Shown in pieces: positions 21,523 through 29,268 of a DNA stretch of 33,839 bases (positions within the stretch are counted from its first letter, which is position 1; every line of letters begins with the position of its first letter). The notes under the pieces were generated by a model. The model saw only the letters and a list, made by a program, of their open reading frames with translations. It searched no databases and was not told the DNA's origin. This DNA is from a virus: IMG/VR virus record IMGVR_UViG_3300043409_000036, positions 1 through 33,839 of that record; one strand, written 5' to 3'. The position numbers and the translations under genes were made by a program.

Positions 21523-21700
21523 TACAATTACGCAGCACATGACCACCACCAAAGAGGTCTGGACTTGCACGGGCTGCAAAAGGCGGGAAGTGTTTCCCTT
21601 TACAAAAGTCAAAAAGTCGATTAAAATAAAGATGTCAAGTGCAGCAACACCGGACACCATGAGGCCACTTTCTCATGCGTTACCCTTTAAAGGGGACTGA
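21500..21700 (+). CDS. small zinc-ribbon protein
   Basis: The frame encodes C4-P-C6, then WTC23TGC26KRREVFPF, a four-Cys ribbon like those in many tiny phage proteins, which usually end soon after this point. Here the frame continues to 66 residues. The last third (after about residue 42) coincides with the promoter and first hairpins of the structured RNA, so that tail is probably not under protein-level selection. Its first 23 bases duplicate those at 21114. No ribosome site stands out; the original upstream coupling seems to have been captured by the truncated copy. Confidence 0.55.
   Translation: MRLCPCGATITQHMTTTKEVWTCTGCKRREVFPFTKVKKSIKIKMSSAATPDTMRPLSHALPFKGD
21599..21627 (+). promoter_or_regulatory. 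sigma70-like promoter for the structured RNA
   Basis: TTTACA (21599-21604), a 17-nt spacer, and TAAAAT (21622-21627), each one mismatch from consensus. The expected start, 6-7 nt downstream, is 21633-21634. That is the first base-paired nucleotide of hairpin 1 in the RNA. It lies inside the zinc-ribbon frame. Confidence 0.6.
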
Positions 21701-21990
21701 TGTTGCTGCATCAGAACGCAGTAGAAAGTGGCTTTTCTGCGTCCAGTACTGATTGCTGATGACGAAACAATGCACCAATGTCGCGGTGGCTATCAATGAA
21801 AGCGATGCGCTTACTGACAAGCCAGCGCGTGAACTTGCTAGGGGTATCACAGGAACAGAGCAAACGTGGTGATGTGACGGCTAGCCCAACGATATGAGGG
21901 CGCTCTGGAAATCTAACCTAGACCTTATGGGTGCAGTAGTCTGAATAAGATGGCTGAAGTCGGGGATATCATCCGCTTGGCTTGTCCTAT
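21633..21990 (+). ncRNA. structured non-coding RNA with paired kissing loops and pseudoknots
   Basis: No protein is coded from 21701 to 22023, yet base-pairing is dense. Hairpin 1 (21633-21656) has loop CAGCAA. Hairpin 2 (21658-21677, CATGAG/CTCATG) has loop GCCACTTT. A small CCCT-TTAA-AGGG hairpin (21683-21694) follows. Hairpin 3 (21697-21714, CTGATG/CATCAG) has loop TTGCTG. Hairpin 4 (21716-21742, ACGCAG/CTGCGT) holds AAAGTGGC. Loop 1 is perfectly complementary to loop 3, and loop 2 to loop 4. Both pairings extend to 10 bp and they interleave. Further on: a 9-bp interrupted stem (21782-21829) with an inner AAGCG/CGCTT hairpin, a CAGAGC/GCTCTG pseudoknot (21856-61 with 21902-07), an H-type pseudoknot (21919-21949), and a 9-bp long-range match (21816-24 with 21978-86). 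It may be a free RNA or a long 5' leader of the 22024 gene. Confidence 0.65.
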
Positions 21991-22023
21991 GGGAAATGCT
22001 AAAATAAAGCAAGGAGAATCATC

Positions 22024-22386
22024 ATGGCTCAAGATAAAGATGTTGCAGACTTCATTTCCACGCTGCTGCACAGTGGGACAGTGACCCATTTCATGCACTT
22101 ATCCACAGATTCTTTTGCCACGCACATGGCACTAGGTGGCTACTACACAGAAATCATTGAACTGGTAGACAACTTTGCAGAGGCTTACTCTGGTGCGTAC
22201 CAGAAAATCAAGACTTTCCCTGAGAATTTCCACAATGCTAAAGACCCTGTGCGGTACTTGGAAGGCATTTGCGATTACGTCAAAGACAACAGAAAAGCAA
22301 TGCCGAATGACAGCCAGCTACAAAACATCATTGATGAAATTGCAGCCCTGATTGATTCAACGCTGTACAAGCTGACGCTGAAATGA
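22024..22386 (+). CDS. ferritin-like helical phage protein (DUF5856-like)
   Basis: AAGGAG precedes the ATG by 7 nt. The 120-residue product is an all-helical bundle: VADFISTLLHSGTVTHFMHL, SFATHMALGGYYTEIIELVDNFAEAY, and LQNIIDEIAALIDSTLYKLT. It matches a phage family I recall as DUF5856, related in pattern to Dps/ferritin four-helix proteins (H and E residues in helices 1 and 2). A DNA-protection or DNA-binding role has been suggested by fold only. It directly follows the structured RNA and could be controlled by it. ATGA couples it to the glycosyltransferase. Confidence 0.75.
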   Translation: MAQDKDVADFISTLLHSGTVTHFMHLSTDSFATHMALGGYYTEIIELVDNFAEAYSGAYQKIKTFPENFHNAKDPVRYLEGICDYVKDNRKAMPNDSQLQNIIDEIAALIDSTLYKLTLK

Positions 22387-23066
22387 TCCGAATTTTTGCC
22401 GGATACGACCCAAGGGAAGCAGTAGGCTTTCACGTTTTCTGTCAAAGCCTGATCGAGCGCACCAAAGAGCCGGTAGCCATTACGCCTTTCTACGGCAAGC
22501 AGCGGGACGGCACAAACGCCTTCATCTATCAAAGATTCCTAGTCCCGTATTTTACAGGCTTTAAGGGCAAGGCAATCTTCATGGATGCCAGCGACATGCT
22601 GATGCTGGGCGACATAGACGATCTAAACAAGCTATTTGACCCCACAAAGGCCGTACAGGTCGTTAAACACGACTACAAGACCCATCACCCTCGAAAGTAC
22701 ATCAACACGCCTATGGAGTCTAAAAACGAGGACTACCCAAGGAAGAACTGGTCAAGCCTAATCCTGTGGAATTGTGAGCACCCGCGCAATAAAGTGTTAA
22801 CCCCTGATTTTGTAGATGACCACAGCGGATCAGACTTGCACAGGTTTACATGGTTGCCGGACTCACTGATTGGGGAATTGCCTAAACAGTGGAATGTGCT
22901 GGTGGGTGAACAGGACAACCCAAATGCCAAGATAGCGCATTACACTTTGGGCATACCGGAGTTTTACCATTACAAGGACTGTGACCACAGCAAGCCCTGG
23001 CACTCCACCCGCAGCAGAATGCTCAATGGCCTGATTAACATGAAAGACCAGCAAAATGGCGACTGA
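22383..23066 (+). CDS. GT-A glycosyltransferase (GT8-like)
   Basis: The 227-residue protein starts RIFAGYDPREAVGFHVFCQSL and has the nucleotide-sugar-binding FMDASDMLMLGDIDDL stretch, with D68-A-S-D71 as the DxD-type metal motif. An ASSLILWNCEHPRN-like acceptor region and a C-terminal HYTLGIPEFYHYKDCDHSKPWH motif with the late histidine of the fold follow. This resembles the GT8-like phage glycosyltransferases common in aquatic phages. Substrate may be DNA, a virion protein or host surface sugar. It overlaps the next gene by 11 nt. Confidence 0.8.
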   Translation: MIRIFAGYDPREAVGFHVFCQSLIERTKEPVAITPFYGKQRDGTNAFIYQRFLVPYFTGFKGKAIFMDASDMLMLGDIDDLNKLFDPTKAVQVVKHDYKTHHPRKYINTPMESKNEDYPRKNWSSLILWNCEHPRNKVLTPDFVDDHSGSDLHRFTWLPDSLIGELPKQWNVLVGEQDNPNAKIAHYTLGIPEFYHYKDCDHSKPWHSTRSRMLNGLINMKDQQNGD

Positions 23067-23865
23067 ACAACAACTTGCCCAAGCGTTAAGCCCGTATGAC
23101 CCTAACTATTTGCAAAACCTAGCATTGGGCCAAGGAACACCATCTTTGCTTGGCAACACCACAACTGTGAAGCCAAAGCCAGTAAACAATCTTGCCCTTT
23201 TAGACAACACTGGCGATGTTTATAGCGATCCTAATCCTGGCTGGTCAGGCAAAACTGGTGCTGAACGGGCTGCTTTCTATGGTGAAAACCCTCCGTATGG
23301 CACAGTTTCGCGGGGGCTGCAAAATGTCTTTGATTTAACAACTTTAGGCATAGTCCAAAACTTAGTTGACCCTGATCGTGGCATGCGAGCAAGGGCCGAG
23401 TTTTCCGGTTTTAACCCTGACTTGGCTTCTTACAGCGGCGCTTCATTTGCTGAACAAAAAGCCATGAACGATGCCTTGGCTGCTCAGCAAGCAAGTAATA
23501 ATGCGGCTGAAGCAGGCATAGGAAGTTATGGCGGCGGTTCTTTTGCAGAACAGCAGGCCATGAACGATGCTTTAGCTGGACAAGCAGCAGCACAGGCGCA
23601 GCAAGATGCCGCAAACAACGCAAATGCACCATCAGCAGAAGCTAGTGGGCCAAGTGGATTAGGCACTGACGCTGGCGGTGACGGCTACGCTAAAGGCGGC
23701 AGGGTTAACAGAAACCATCTAACCGGCCCAGACCCGCAAGGCCCAGATCAAGGTTATGCACCTTTACAAAGTGGCGAATACGTCATCAAAAGAGATGCAG
23801 TGAGAAAGTACGGCGAAGGCATGTTAGGTAAGATCAACGCAGGCAAATACGCGCCAAGGGGCTGA
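23056..23865 (+). CDS. virion-associated protein with shared N-terminal tag
   Basis: The 269-residue protein starts MATEQQLAQALSP, 11 of 13 residues identical to the start of the next gene product. The middle has two near-identical 15-residue units (FAEQKAMNDALAAQQ and FAEQQAMNDALAGQA). The C-terminus has YAKGGRVNRNHLTGPDPQGP and GEYVIKRDAVRKYGEGML, a motif common in aquatic podophage virion proteins. It is otherwise Ala/Gln/Gly rich and probably extended. Given the shared tag and its position just ahead of the packaging genes, it is probably incorporated into the head, but this is inferred. Confidence 0.65.
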   Translation: MATEQQLAQALSPYDPNYLQNLALGQGTPSLLGNTTTVKPKPVNNLALLDNTGDVYSDPNPGWSGKTGAERAAFYGENPPYGTVSRGLQNVFDLTTLGIVQNLVDPDRGMRARAEFSGFNPDLASYSGASFAEQKAMNDALAAQQASNNAAEAGIGSYGGGSFAEQQAMNDALAGQAAAQAQQDAANNANAPSAEASGPSGLGTDAGGDGYAKGGRVNRNHLTGPDPQGPDQGYAPLQSGEYVIKRDAVRKYGEGMLGKINAGKYAPRG

Positions 23866-23866
23866 A

Positions 23867-25081
23867 ATGGCAACTGAACAAGAACTTGCTCAAGCCTTAG
23901 CCCCTGCTTTTGGGATGTATCCCAAGGCTTTTCGGGGCAACTACGGCAACCCGCAAGACGCTGCTAATTTGCCCGTAGATGTGCTGCGAGGGCGCACGGC
24001 TGGCTTGTTGGGTTTGCCTGGTGATTTGCTTAACATGTTGCAAAGCCCTAAGCCAATGGAGGCATTTGGCGACACGCAATATGAGCCAAAGATTAAAGTG
24101 CCGTATGACACAGAGCGTTTTCTTCAAACGCTGCCTTTAGCGCCAACATCAAGGGCTGGACAGGTTGCAGGCCAAGCGGCATCGTTTGTGCCGTTAAACC
24201 CTGCGCCAATAGTTAAGGCGGGAGTTGCGGGAGCCAAAGCTCTAGCTCCAACAGCGGCAAACATGGCCGAACAATACATGGTGAAGACAGGTGGGATTTT
24301 GCCCCTTGATGTTTACCACGGCACACCACACACATTGCCGCCAACAGCACGCAACCCACTTGGCGAGTTTGATGCGTCCAAGATTGGCACTGGTGAGGGA
24401 GCGCAGGCTTACGGGCATGGCATTTACACTGCTCAAAACCCTAATGTTGCAATTGAATATAAAAAAGCACTTTCAAACCCAGAAGTTGTTTTAAAAGATG
24501 GGACTAGGATTTCTAATCCCACTACTGGCTCACCTGAAGATGTAGCTAAAGCCTGGCTTGAAGAAGCCTATTTAAGTGGAGATAAAACCCCATTTGACAC
24601 AGCAATCAAAAAAGTTTCGATGTTGCGAAATTCTGCAAATAGTCCTAAACAATTTGATGGTGCGCTTGATGTGCTAAACAATTGGAAAAAAAGCGGTGCA
24701 TCAGTTGATCTGGGTGGTAATTTGTATAAAGCAAACCTTCCAGATGCAATGATTCCCAAAATGCTGGATTGGAACAAGCCATTGCGTGACCAGCCAGAAA
24801 TTTTAAAAATGCTTGAGAGTGCATATCGTGCTGATTATTTACGCATGTTTAAGGACAAACCTGGTAGCGATTTTTACAAAGCAATTTCTGGAGGTGGTGG
24901 TGTTGAGGATTTAAGAGCATCAGGTTCTTCCGAGTTACAAAAATTAGGCATTCCAGGCATCAAGTACCTTGACGAAGGCTCACGCATTAAGGGTGAAGGC
25001 ACACGCAACTTTGTCACTTTTCCTGGCGAAGAAAAAAACTTAACAATTTTGGAGCGCAATGCAGAAAAGAGTGTTAAATGA
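23867..25081 (+). CDS. putative virion-borne ADP-ribosyltransferase-like protein
   Basis: The 404-residue protein starts with the tag MATEQELAQALAP. Residues 30-135 resemble ejected-protein segments (NLPVDVLRGRTAGLLGLPGDL, GQVAGQAASFVPLNP). From 147 comes an ART-like domain of the polyvalent-protein type: VYHGTPH (150-154), FDASKIGTGEGAQAYGHGIYTA (168-189), a long insert, then LGIPGIKYLDEGSR, GTRNFVTF and LTILERN at the end. The H...Y pattern (YHGT, GHGIYTA) fits the H-Y-E class of ADP-ribosyltransferases. The third catalytic residue cannot be fixed by eye. It could be injected to modify host proteins, as T4 Alt is. Confidence 0.7.
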   Translation: MATEQELAQALAPAFGMYPKAFRGNYGNPQDAANLPVDVLRGRTAGLLGLPGDLLNMLQSPKPMEAFGDTQYEPKIKVPYDTERFLQTLPLAPTSRAGQVAGQAASFVPLNPAPIVKAGVAGAKALAPTAANMAEQYMVKTGGILPLDVYHGTPHTLPPTARNPLGEFDASKIGTGEGAQAYGHGIYTAQNPNVAIEYKKALSNPEVVLKDGTRISNPTTGSPEDVAKAWLEEAYLSGDKTPFDTAIKKVSMLRNSANSPKQFDGALDVLNNWKKSGASVDLGGNLYKANLPDAMIPKMLDWNKPLRDQPEILKMLESAYRADYLRMFKDKPGSDFYKAISGGGGVEDLRASGSSELQKLGIPGIKYLDEGSRIKGEGTRNFVTFPGEEKNLTILERNAEKSVK

Positions 25082-25398
25082 CTACAGACATAACTAAAGT
25101 AGCCAGTAGTAGAAAGAAGGCCGGTGGGCGAGTAGCGGGAACGCCAAACAAGGTCACAGCACAGGCTAGAGAGGCCATAGCACTGTTTGTTGATGACAAT
25201 GCACCTAGACTAGCCCAATGGCTCGATGCAGTCGCTAACGGCGATCCTGAGAATGATGTTAAGCCAAACCCAGCCAAGGCTTTTGAGCTATTTCAGAGCG
25301 TGATTGAATACCATGTGCCCAAGCTGGCTAGGACAGAACACACCGGCGCAGATGATGGCCCGATTGAAATGGTGGTGACATGGGCAAACGGGAAATAA
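25078..25398 (+). CDS. terS: terminase small subunit (putative)
   Basis: ATGA-coupled to the ART-like gene and overlapping the large subunit by 19 nt. The 106-residue product has a basic KKAGGRVAGTPNKVTAQAREAI start (about 13-34), an ALFVDDNAPRLAQWLDAV helix, and a PNPAKAFELFQSVIEYHVPKLARTEH motif common in small terminase-position proteins of podophages. It would recognise the packaging start on phage DNA and activate the motor. The identification relies mostly on position and pattern. Confidence 0.75.
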   Translation: MTTDITKVASSRKKAGGRVAGTPNKVTAQAREAIALFVDDNAPRLAQWLDAVANGDPENDVKPNPAKAFELFQSVIEYHVPKLARTEHTGADDGPIEMVVTWANGK

Positions 25399-26696
25399 TC
25401 CTGCCTTACTGCCCAAGGGACGCTTTCATGCCGTTCCACAATAGAACGGACAGATGGGCTTGTCTGGTGGCTCACCGAAGGGCTGGCAAGACAGTCGCAG
25501 CCATCAACGACATTATCAAACGGGCAATCATGGGTGACAAGATGGCTCAATACGCCTACATTGCCCCGTTCCGCAGCCAGGCCAAACGGGTGGCATGGGA
25601 CTATCTCAAGCATTACGCAGCGCCAATCACCAAAAACACCAACGAAGCTGACTTGCTGGTAGAGTTAGTTAACGGCGCAAAGATCATGCTGTTTGGCTCA
25701 GACAACGCTGATGCTATGCGGGGGCTTGGATTTAACGGGGTTTACCTTGACGAATACGGCGACTTTAAGCCTAGCGTATGGGGTAATGTCGTAAGACCGT
25801 GTTTGAGTGATCGCCTCGGCTGGGCCGTTTTTGGGGGCACGCCGAAGGGAAAAAATCAGTTCCATGACATTTACAGGGTTAGCCAAGCTACGCCAGGCTG
25901 GTTTCTGACCCGCTTGCCTGCCTCAGTGTCCAAGCTGCTGCCTGACTCAGAATTGAAGGACGCTCGGGATCAGTTAAGCCAAGACCAGTACGATCAAGAG
26001 TACGAGTGCAGCTTTGATGCGGCCATCCTTGGCGCTTACTACGGGCAAGAGATGCGCCTGGCTGATGAGGAAGGCCGAATTAAGGACTTACCCTTTGAGC
26101 CTGAAAGCCCTGTTTTTAGTGCATGGGACTTGGGGTACAGAGACGATACCGCGATCTGGTTTTACCAAGTGGTCAGGGGCGAGATCAGGGTTATGGACTA
26201 TTACGCAGTTTCTGGCGCAAGCATTGAGGAGATTGCGGAGGTGGTGGTTAACAAAGGCTACCGCTACACCCGCCATTACTTACCGCATGACGCACGGGCA
26301 AAGACGTTGGCATCAGGCGGCAAGTCGATTGTTGAGCAATTGGCGGCGCATTTGGGCGGCATGGCAAAGCTGGCAATCGTGCCGGATATTGGCATTCAGG
26401 ACGGCATTCAGGCGGTGCGGATGGTGCTGCCCAAGTGTTATTTTGACCCTAGCTGCGATGAGGGGCTAGAAGCACTCAGACAGTACCAAAGAGAATATGA
26501 TGAGGATAAGAAGGCTTTTAGGCAAAATCCTCGCCATGACTGGTGCTCACATCCAGCAGATGCGTTTAGAATGTTAGCAGTGGCCTACCGGCAAGACAAC
26601 AAAGACCAAGCGCCACCTAAAGGCAAAACCCTGCAAACCATTACTCTCGATGAGATGTGGGAATTTGAGACTACTCACAAACAGGAGCGAATATGA
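25380..26696 (+). CDS. terL: terminase large subunit
   Basis: The 438-residue protein has all expected motifs: Walker A HRRAGKT (32-38), Walker B VYLDEYG (121-127), coupling motif GGTPKGKN (152-159), and the RNase H-like nuclease acids in SAWDLGYRDDTAIW (D250), PHDA (D304) and HPADAFRM (D394). It drives ATP-dependent packaging into the portal and makes the terminal cut. Length is normal for a compact TerL. Confidence 0.95.
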   Translation: MGKREIILPYCPRDAFMPFHNRTDRWACLVAHRRAGKTVAAINDIIKRAIMGDKMAQYAYIAPFRSQAKRVAWDYLKHYAAPITKNTNEADLLVELVNGAKIMLFGSDNADAMRGLGFNGVYLDEYGDFKPSVWGNVVRPCLSDRLGWAVFGGTPKGKNQFHDIYRVSQATPGWFLTRLPASVSKLLPDSELKDARDQLSQDQYDQEYECSFDAAILGAYYGQEMRLADEEGRIKDLPFEPESPVFSAWDLGYRDDTAIWFYQVVRGEIRVMDYYAVSGASIEEIAEVVVNKGYRYTRHYLPHDARAKTLASGGKSIVEQLAAHLGGMAKLAIVPDIGIQDGIQAVRMVLPKCYFDPSCDEGLEALRQYQREYDEDKKAFRQNPRHDWCSHPADAFRMLAVAYRQDNKDQAPPKGKTLQTITLDEMWEFETTHKQERI

Positions 26697-26968
26697 GCCA
26701 GCCAGTAGCAGAAGTCGGTGCATACAAAAACATGACCGCAACAGGCGATGTAACCACAGGCCCATGCCAGCTTATTGGGTTTTATGTCAACAGCACTAGT
26801 TCAGGCACTGTGGTGCTTAAAGATGGTGGATCAAGCGGAACAGTCATATCTGGAACGATCACGCCAGCCATAGGCTTTCACCGATACCCAGCTAATGTGG
26901 GCACAAGCCTGCATTTTACTGAGGGCGGCACGATTGACATCACCTTCTTCTTTGCTGCTGGCTTCTAA
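26693..26968 (+). CDS. small beta-rich head protein
   Basis: ATGA-coupled to terL and TAATG-coupled to the portal. The 91-residue product is almost all beta: YKNMTATGDVTTGPCQLIGFYVNSTSSGTVVLKDG, GTVISGTITPAIGFHRYPANVG, and LHFTEGGTIDITFFFAAGF. This resembles small decoration or stabilisation proteins of phage heads, and the same fold recurs in terL-portal intervals of related phages. The role is inferred. Confidence 0.65.
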   Translation: MSQPVAEVGAYKNMTATGDVTTGPCQLIGFYVNSTSSGTVVLKDGGSSGTVISGTITPAIGFHRYPANVGTSLHFTEGGTIDITFFFAAGF

Positions 26969-29268
26969 TGGCTTACGAAGAAAACGGCGCATACGAGGGC
27001 GAAGACCCTGGCCCTTATTGGCATGACCAGATAGAGAACGCCGAAAAGGTGTTTGAAAAGTGGGAAAAGCGCGGCCACAAGGTCGTTAAGCGTTACCGCG
27101 ATGAGCGCGATGCCATCGAGATGCCACGGATGAAGTTCAATATCCTGTGGTCAAACATTCAGGTGCTGATGCCTAGCCTTTACGGGCGGCAAGCCAAACC
27201 TGAAGTCTCACGCCGATACATGGATCAAGACCCTGTAGGGCGCTTGGCCTCCACAATGCTTGAGCGAGTGATTGAGTACGAAACAACGCAATTTAACGAC
27301 TTTGACAGCGCAATGACCAACGCTGTGCAAGACCGGCTGCTGCCAGGTCGAGGCACGGCTTGGATTCGTTACGAGCCTACTATTGTCGGCCAGCCTGAAA
27401 TGGTTGAGGCGATGGAAGAATCGGCAGAGACTTCACTGTCAAACGTGCAAGAGTCGGGCGAGTCGATTGATTCTGCCCACAGCCCTGTGGATTACGTCTA
27501 TTGGAGCGACTTCATACACAGCCCAGCGCGGACATGGGACGAAGTCTGGTGGGTTGCCCGTGCCGTCTACATGACCAAAGAAGAAGGCATTGAGCGCTTT
27601 GGCGAAGTGTTTGCAAATGTTGGCTTGTCTTCACAAAACACGGATGAAGACAGCAAAAACCCAATGACGGCAAAGACCACCTATGAGAAAAAGGCAAAGG
27701 TCTTTGAAATTTGGAACAAGCGCACGTTTAAGGTGTGCTGGGTTGCCAAGAATTACCCGCTGTCATTGGATGAAGTAGATGATCCGCTAGAGTTAGAGGG
27801 CTTCTTCCCATGCCCTAAACCGCTGATGGCGACTACAACCACCGGCTCACTGATCCCAATTCCTGATTACTGTGAATATGAGGATCAGGCACAAGAACTT
27901 GACAACCTGACACAGCGCATTTACTTGCTGACCAAGGCTTGCAAGGCTGTTGGTGTGTTTAACGCTGAGTTTAAAGAGTTGGCGCGGATGTTTAGCGAGG
28001 GCGTAGACAACAAGCTATTCCCTGTGACTGCATGGGCAGCGATGAGCGAAAAGGGTGGGCTGAAGGGTGCTATCGACATGATGGACACCTCGCAGATCAT
28101 CATCACGCTGCGCGAGTTGTACGCATCACGGGAGCAAGTCAAGCAGTCTATCTACGAAATCATGGGCATTTCGGACATTCTGCGCGGCTCATCTAAGGCC
28201 ACGGAGACGCTTGGCGCACAGCAGCTTAAAGCTAATTTTGGCAGCTTGCGACTAAAAAGCAGCCAGGGCGATGTGGCGAGGTTTGCCACTGAAATCTTTA
28301 AGCTCAAAGCGCAAGTTATCTGTAAGTTTTACCCGCCTGAGTTGATTGTCGAGATGTCGGGTGTGATGAACACGCCAGATGGTCAAGACCCGCAAATGCT
28401 GCAAGCTGCGATCCAGATGCTGTCAAACAGCACTATCCGCGACTTCCACATTGCAGTCGAGGCTGACAGCCTGGCCCAGATTGATGAGCAAGCAGAGAAG
28501 CAAGGCGCACAAGAGGCAATAGCAGCTATTGGCGCATTTTTGCGTGAAGCAATCCCCATGATTGGCGGTGCGCCAGAGACTTTGCCAATGGCCTCGGAAA
28601 TGTTGCTGTTCTTAGTGCGCCGGTATAGGGCTGGCAGAAGTTTAGAGTCGGCTGTAGAGCGAGCAATGAAGGCGCTGCAAGACAAGGCAGACCAAGCCAA
28701 GCAAATGCCGCCACAGCCTGATCCTGAACAGATGAAGATGCAAGCGCTGGGTCAGTCTGAGCAAATGAAGATGCAGGCTCAAGCCCAAACAGATCAGATG
28801 AAAATGCAGGCAGATGCACAGATGGCGCAGGCTAAGGCCCAGCTAGACATGCAATTGCAGCAGATGAAGATGCAGTCAGATATGCAATTGGAGCAAATGA
28901 GGGCTGAGTTGGAGACTGCTAAGCAAAACACCGAAATGCAGATCAAGGCCAGAGAAATGGCCGGAAGGGAAGAATATGAGCGATGGAAAGCAGAACTTGA
29001 CGCAGCGACTAAAATCATGGTGGCTCGGATTGGTAGCAACCCTGGAGTCGATCTTCCTGTGGTTGAAGCAGCGGCTGCTCAAATAACCAACGAGCTAGGC
29101 GGCACAATTGTGTCGGCAATGGACAAGATTGCCATGATGCACGACCAAATGGCTAACATGCACGGCGAGTCAATGCAGAACATTGGCATGGCTATGCAAA
29201 GGCTCAATGCGCCCAAAAAAGTGGTTAGGGGTGCTGATGGCTTAGTGATTGGTGTGGAGACAGCATGA
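26968..29268 (+). CDS. portal protein (P22-type with long coiled-coil barrel)
   Basis: The 766-residue protein has typical podophage portal features: an N-terminal helical wing (YWHDQIENAEKVFEKWEKRGHKVVKRYRDER), KFNILWSNIQVLMPSLYGRQAKPEV, a WIRYEP clip region, and a stem region around ASREQVKQSIYEIMGISDILRGSSKATETLGAQQLKANFGSLRL-type sequence. From about 590 there is a long Met/Gln-rich coiled coil with a tandem QMKMQA unit, recalling the barrel of P22 gp1. It forms the dodecameric DNA gate. The repeated DNA in the coiled-coil part is about 28730-28890. Confidence 0.92.
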   Translation: MAYEENGAYEGEDPGPYWHDQIENAEKVFEKWEKRGHKVVKRYRDERDAIEMPRMKFNILWSNIQVLMPSLYGRQAKPEVSRRYMDQDPVGRLASTMLERVIEYETTQFNDFDSAMTNAVQDRLLPGRGTAWIRYEPTIVGQPEMVEAMEESAETSLSNVQESGESIDSAHSPVDYVYWSDFIHSPARTWDEVWWVARAVYMTKEEGIERFGEVFANVGLSSQNTDEDSKNPMTAKTTYEKKAKVFEIWNKRTFKVCWVAKNYPLSLDEVDDPLELEGFFPCPKPLMATTTTGSLIPIPDYCEYEDQAQELDNLTQRIYLLTKACKAVGVFNAEFKELARMFSEGVDNKLFPVTAWAAMSEKGGLKGAIDMMDTSQIIITLRELYASREQVKQSIYEIMGISDILRGSSKATETLGAQQLKANFGSLRLKSSQGDVARFATEIFKLKAQVICKFYPPELIVEMSGVMNTPDGQDPQMLQAAIQMLSNSTIRDFHIAVEADSLAQIDEQAEKQGAQEAIAAIGAFLREAIPMIGGAPETLPMASEMLLFLVRRYRAGRSLESAVERAMKALQDKADQAKQMPPQPDPEQMKMQALGQSEQMKMQAQAQTDQMKMQADAQMAQAKAQLDMQLQQMKMQSDMQLEQMRAELETAKQNTEMQIKAREMAGREEYERWKAELDAATKIMVARIGSNPGVDLPVVEAAAAQITNELGGTIVSAMDKIAMMHDQMANMHGESMQNIGMAMQRLNAPKKVVRGADGLVIGVETA

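Noticed and set aside
21756-21767. Hammerhead-ribozyme-like core CTGATGA-C-GAAAC
   Set aside because: Only one base separates the two core motifs, so stem II cannot form, and the sequence after GAAAC gives a direct repeat (CAATG...CAATG) rather than a stem III helper. Treated as coincidence inside the structured RNA.
21633-21990. tmRNA, group I intron or RNase P RNA as the identity of the structured RNA
   Set aside because: No tRNA-like ends or tag-peptide frame, no recognisable intron P/Q/R/S core or split exon, and no RNase P consensus blocks were seen.
26014-26469. 151-codon plus-strand frame inside terL
   Set aside because: It overlaps the nuclease domain of terL in another frame; its Trp/Arg-rich product looks random.
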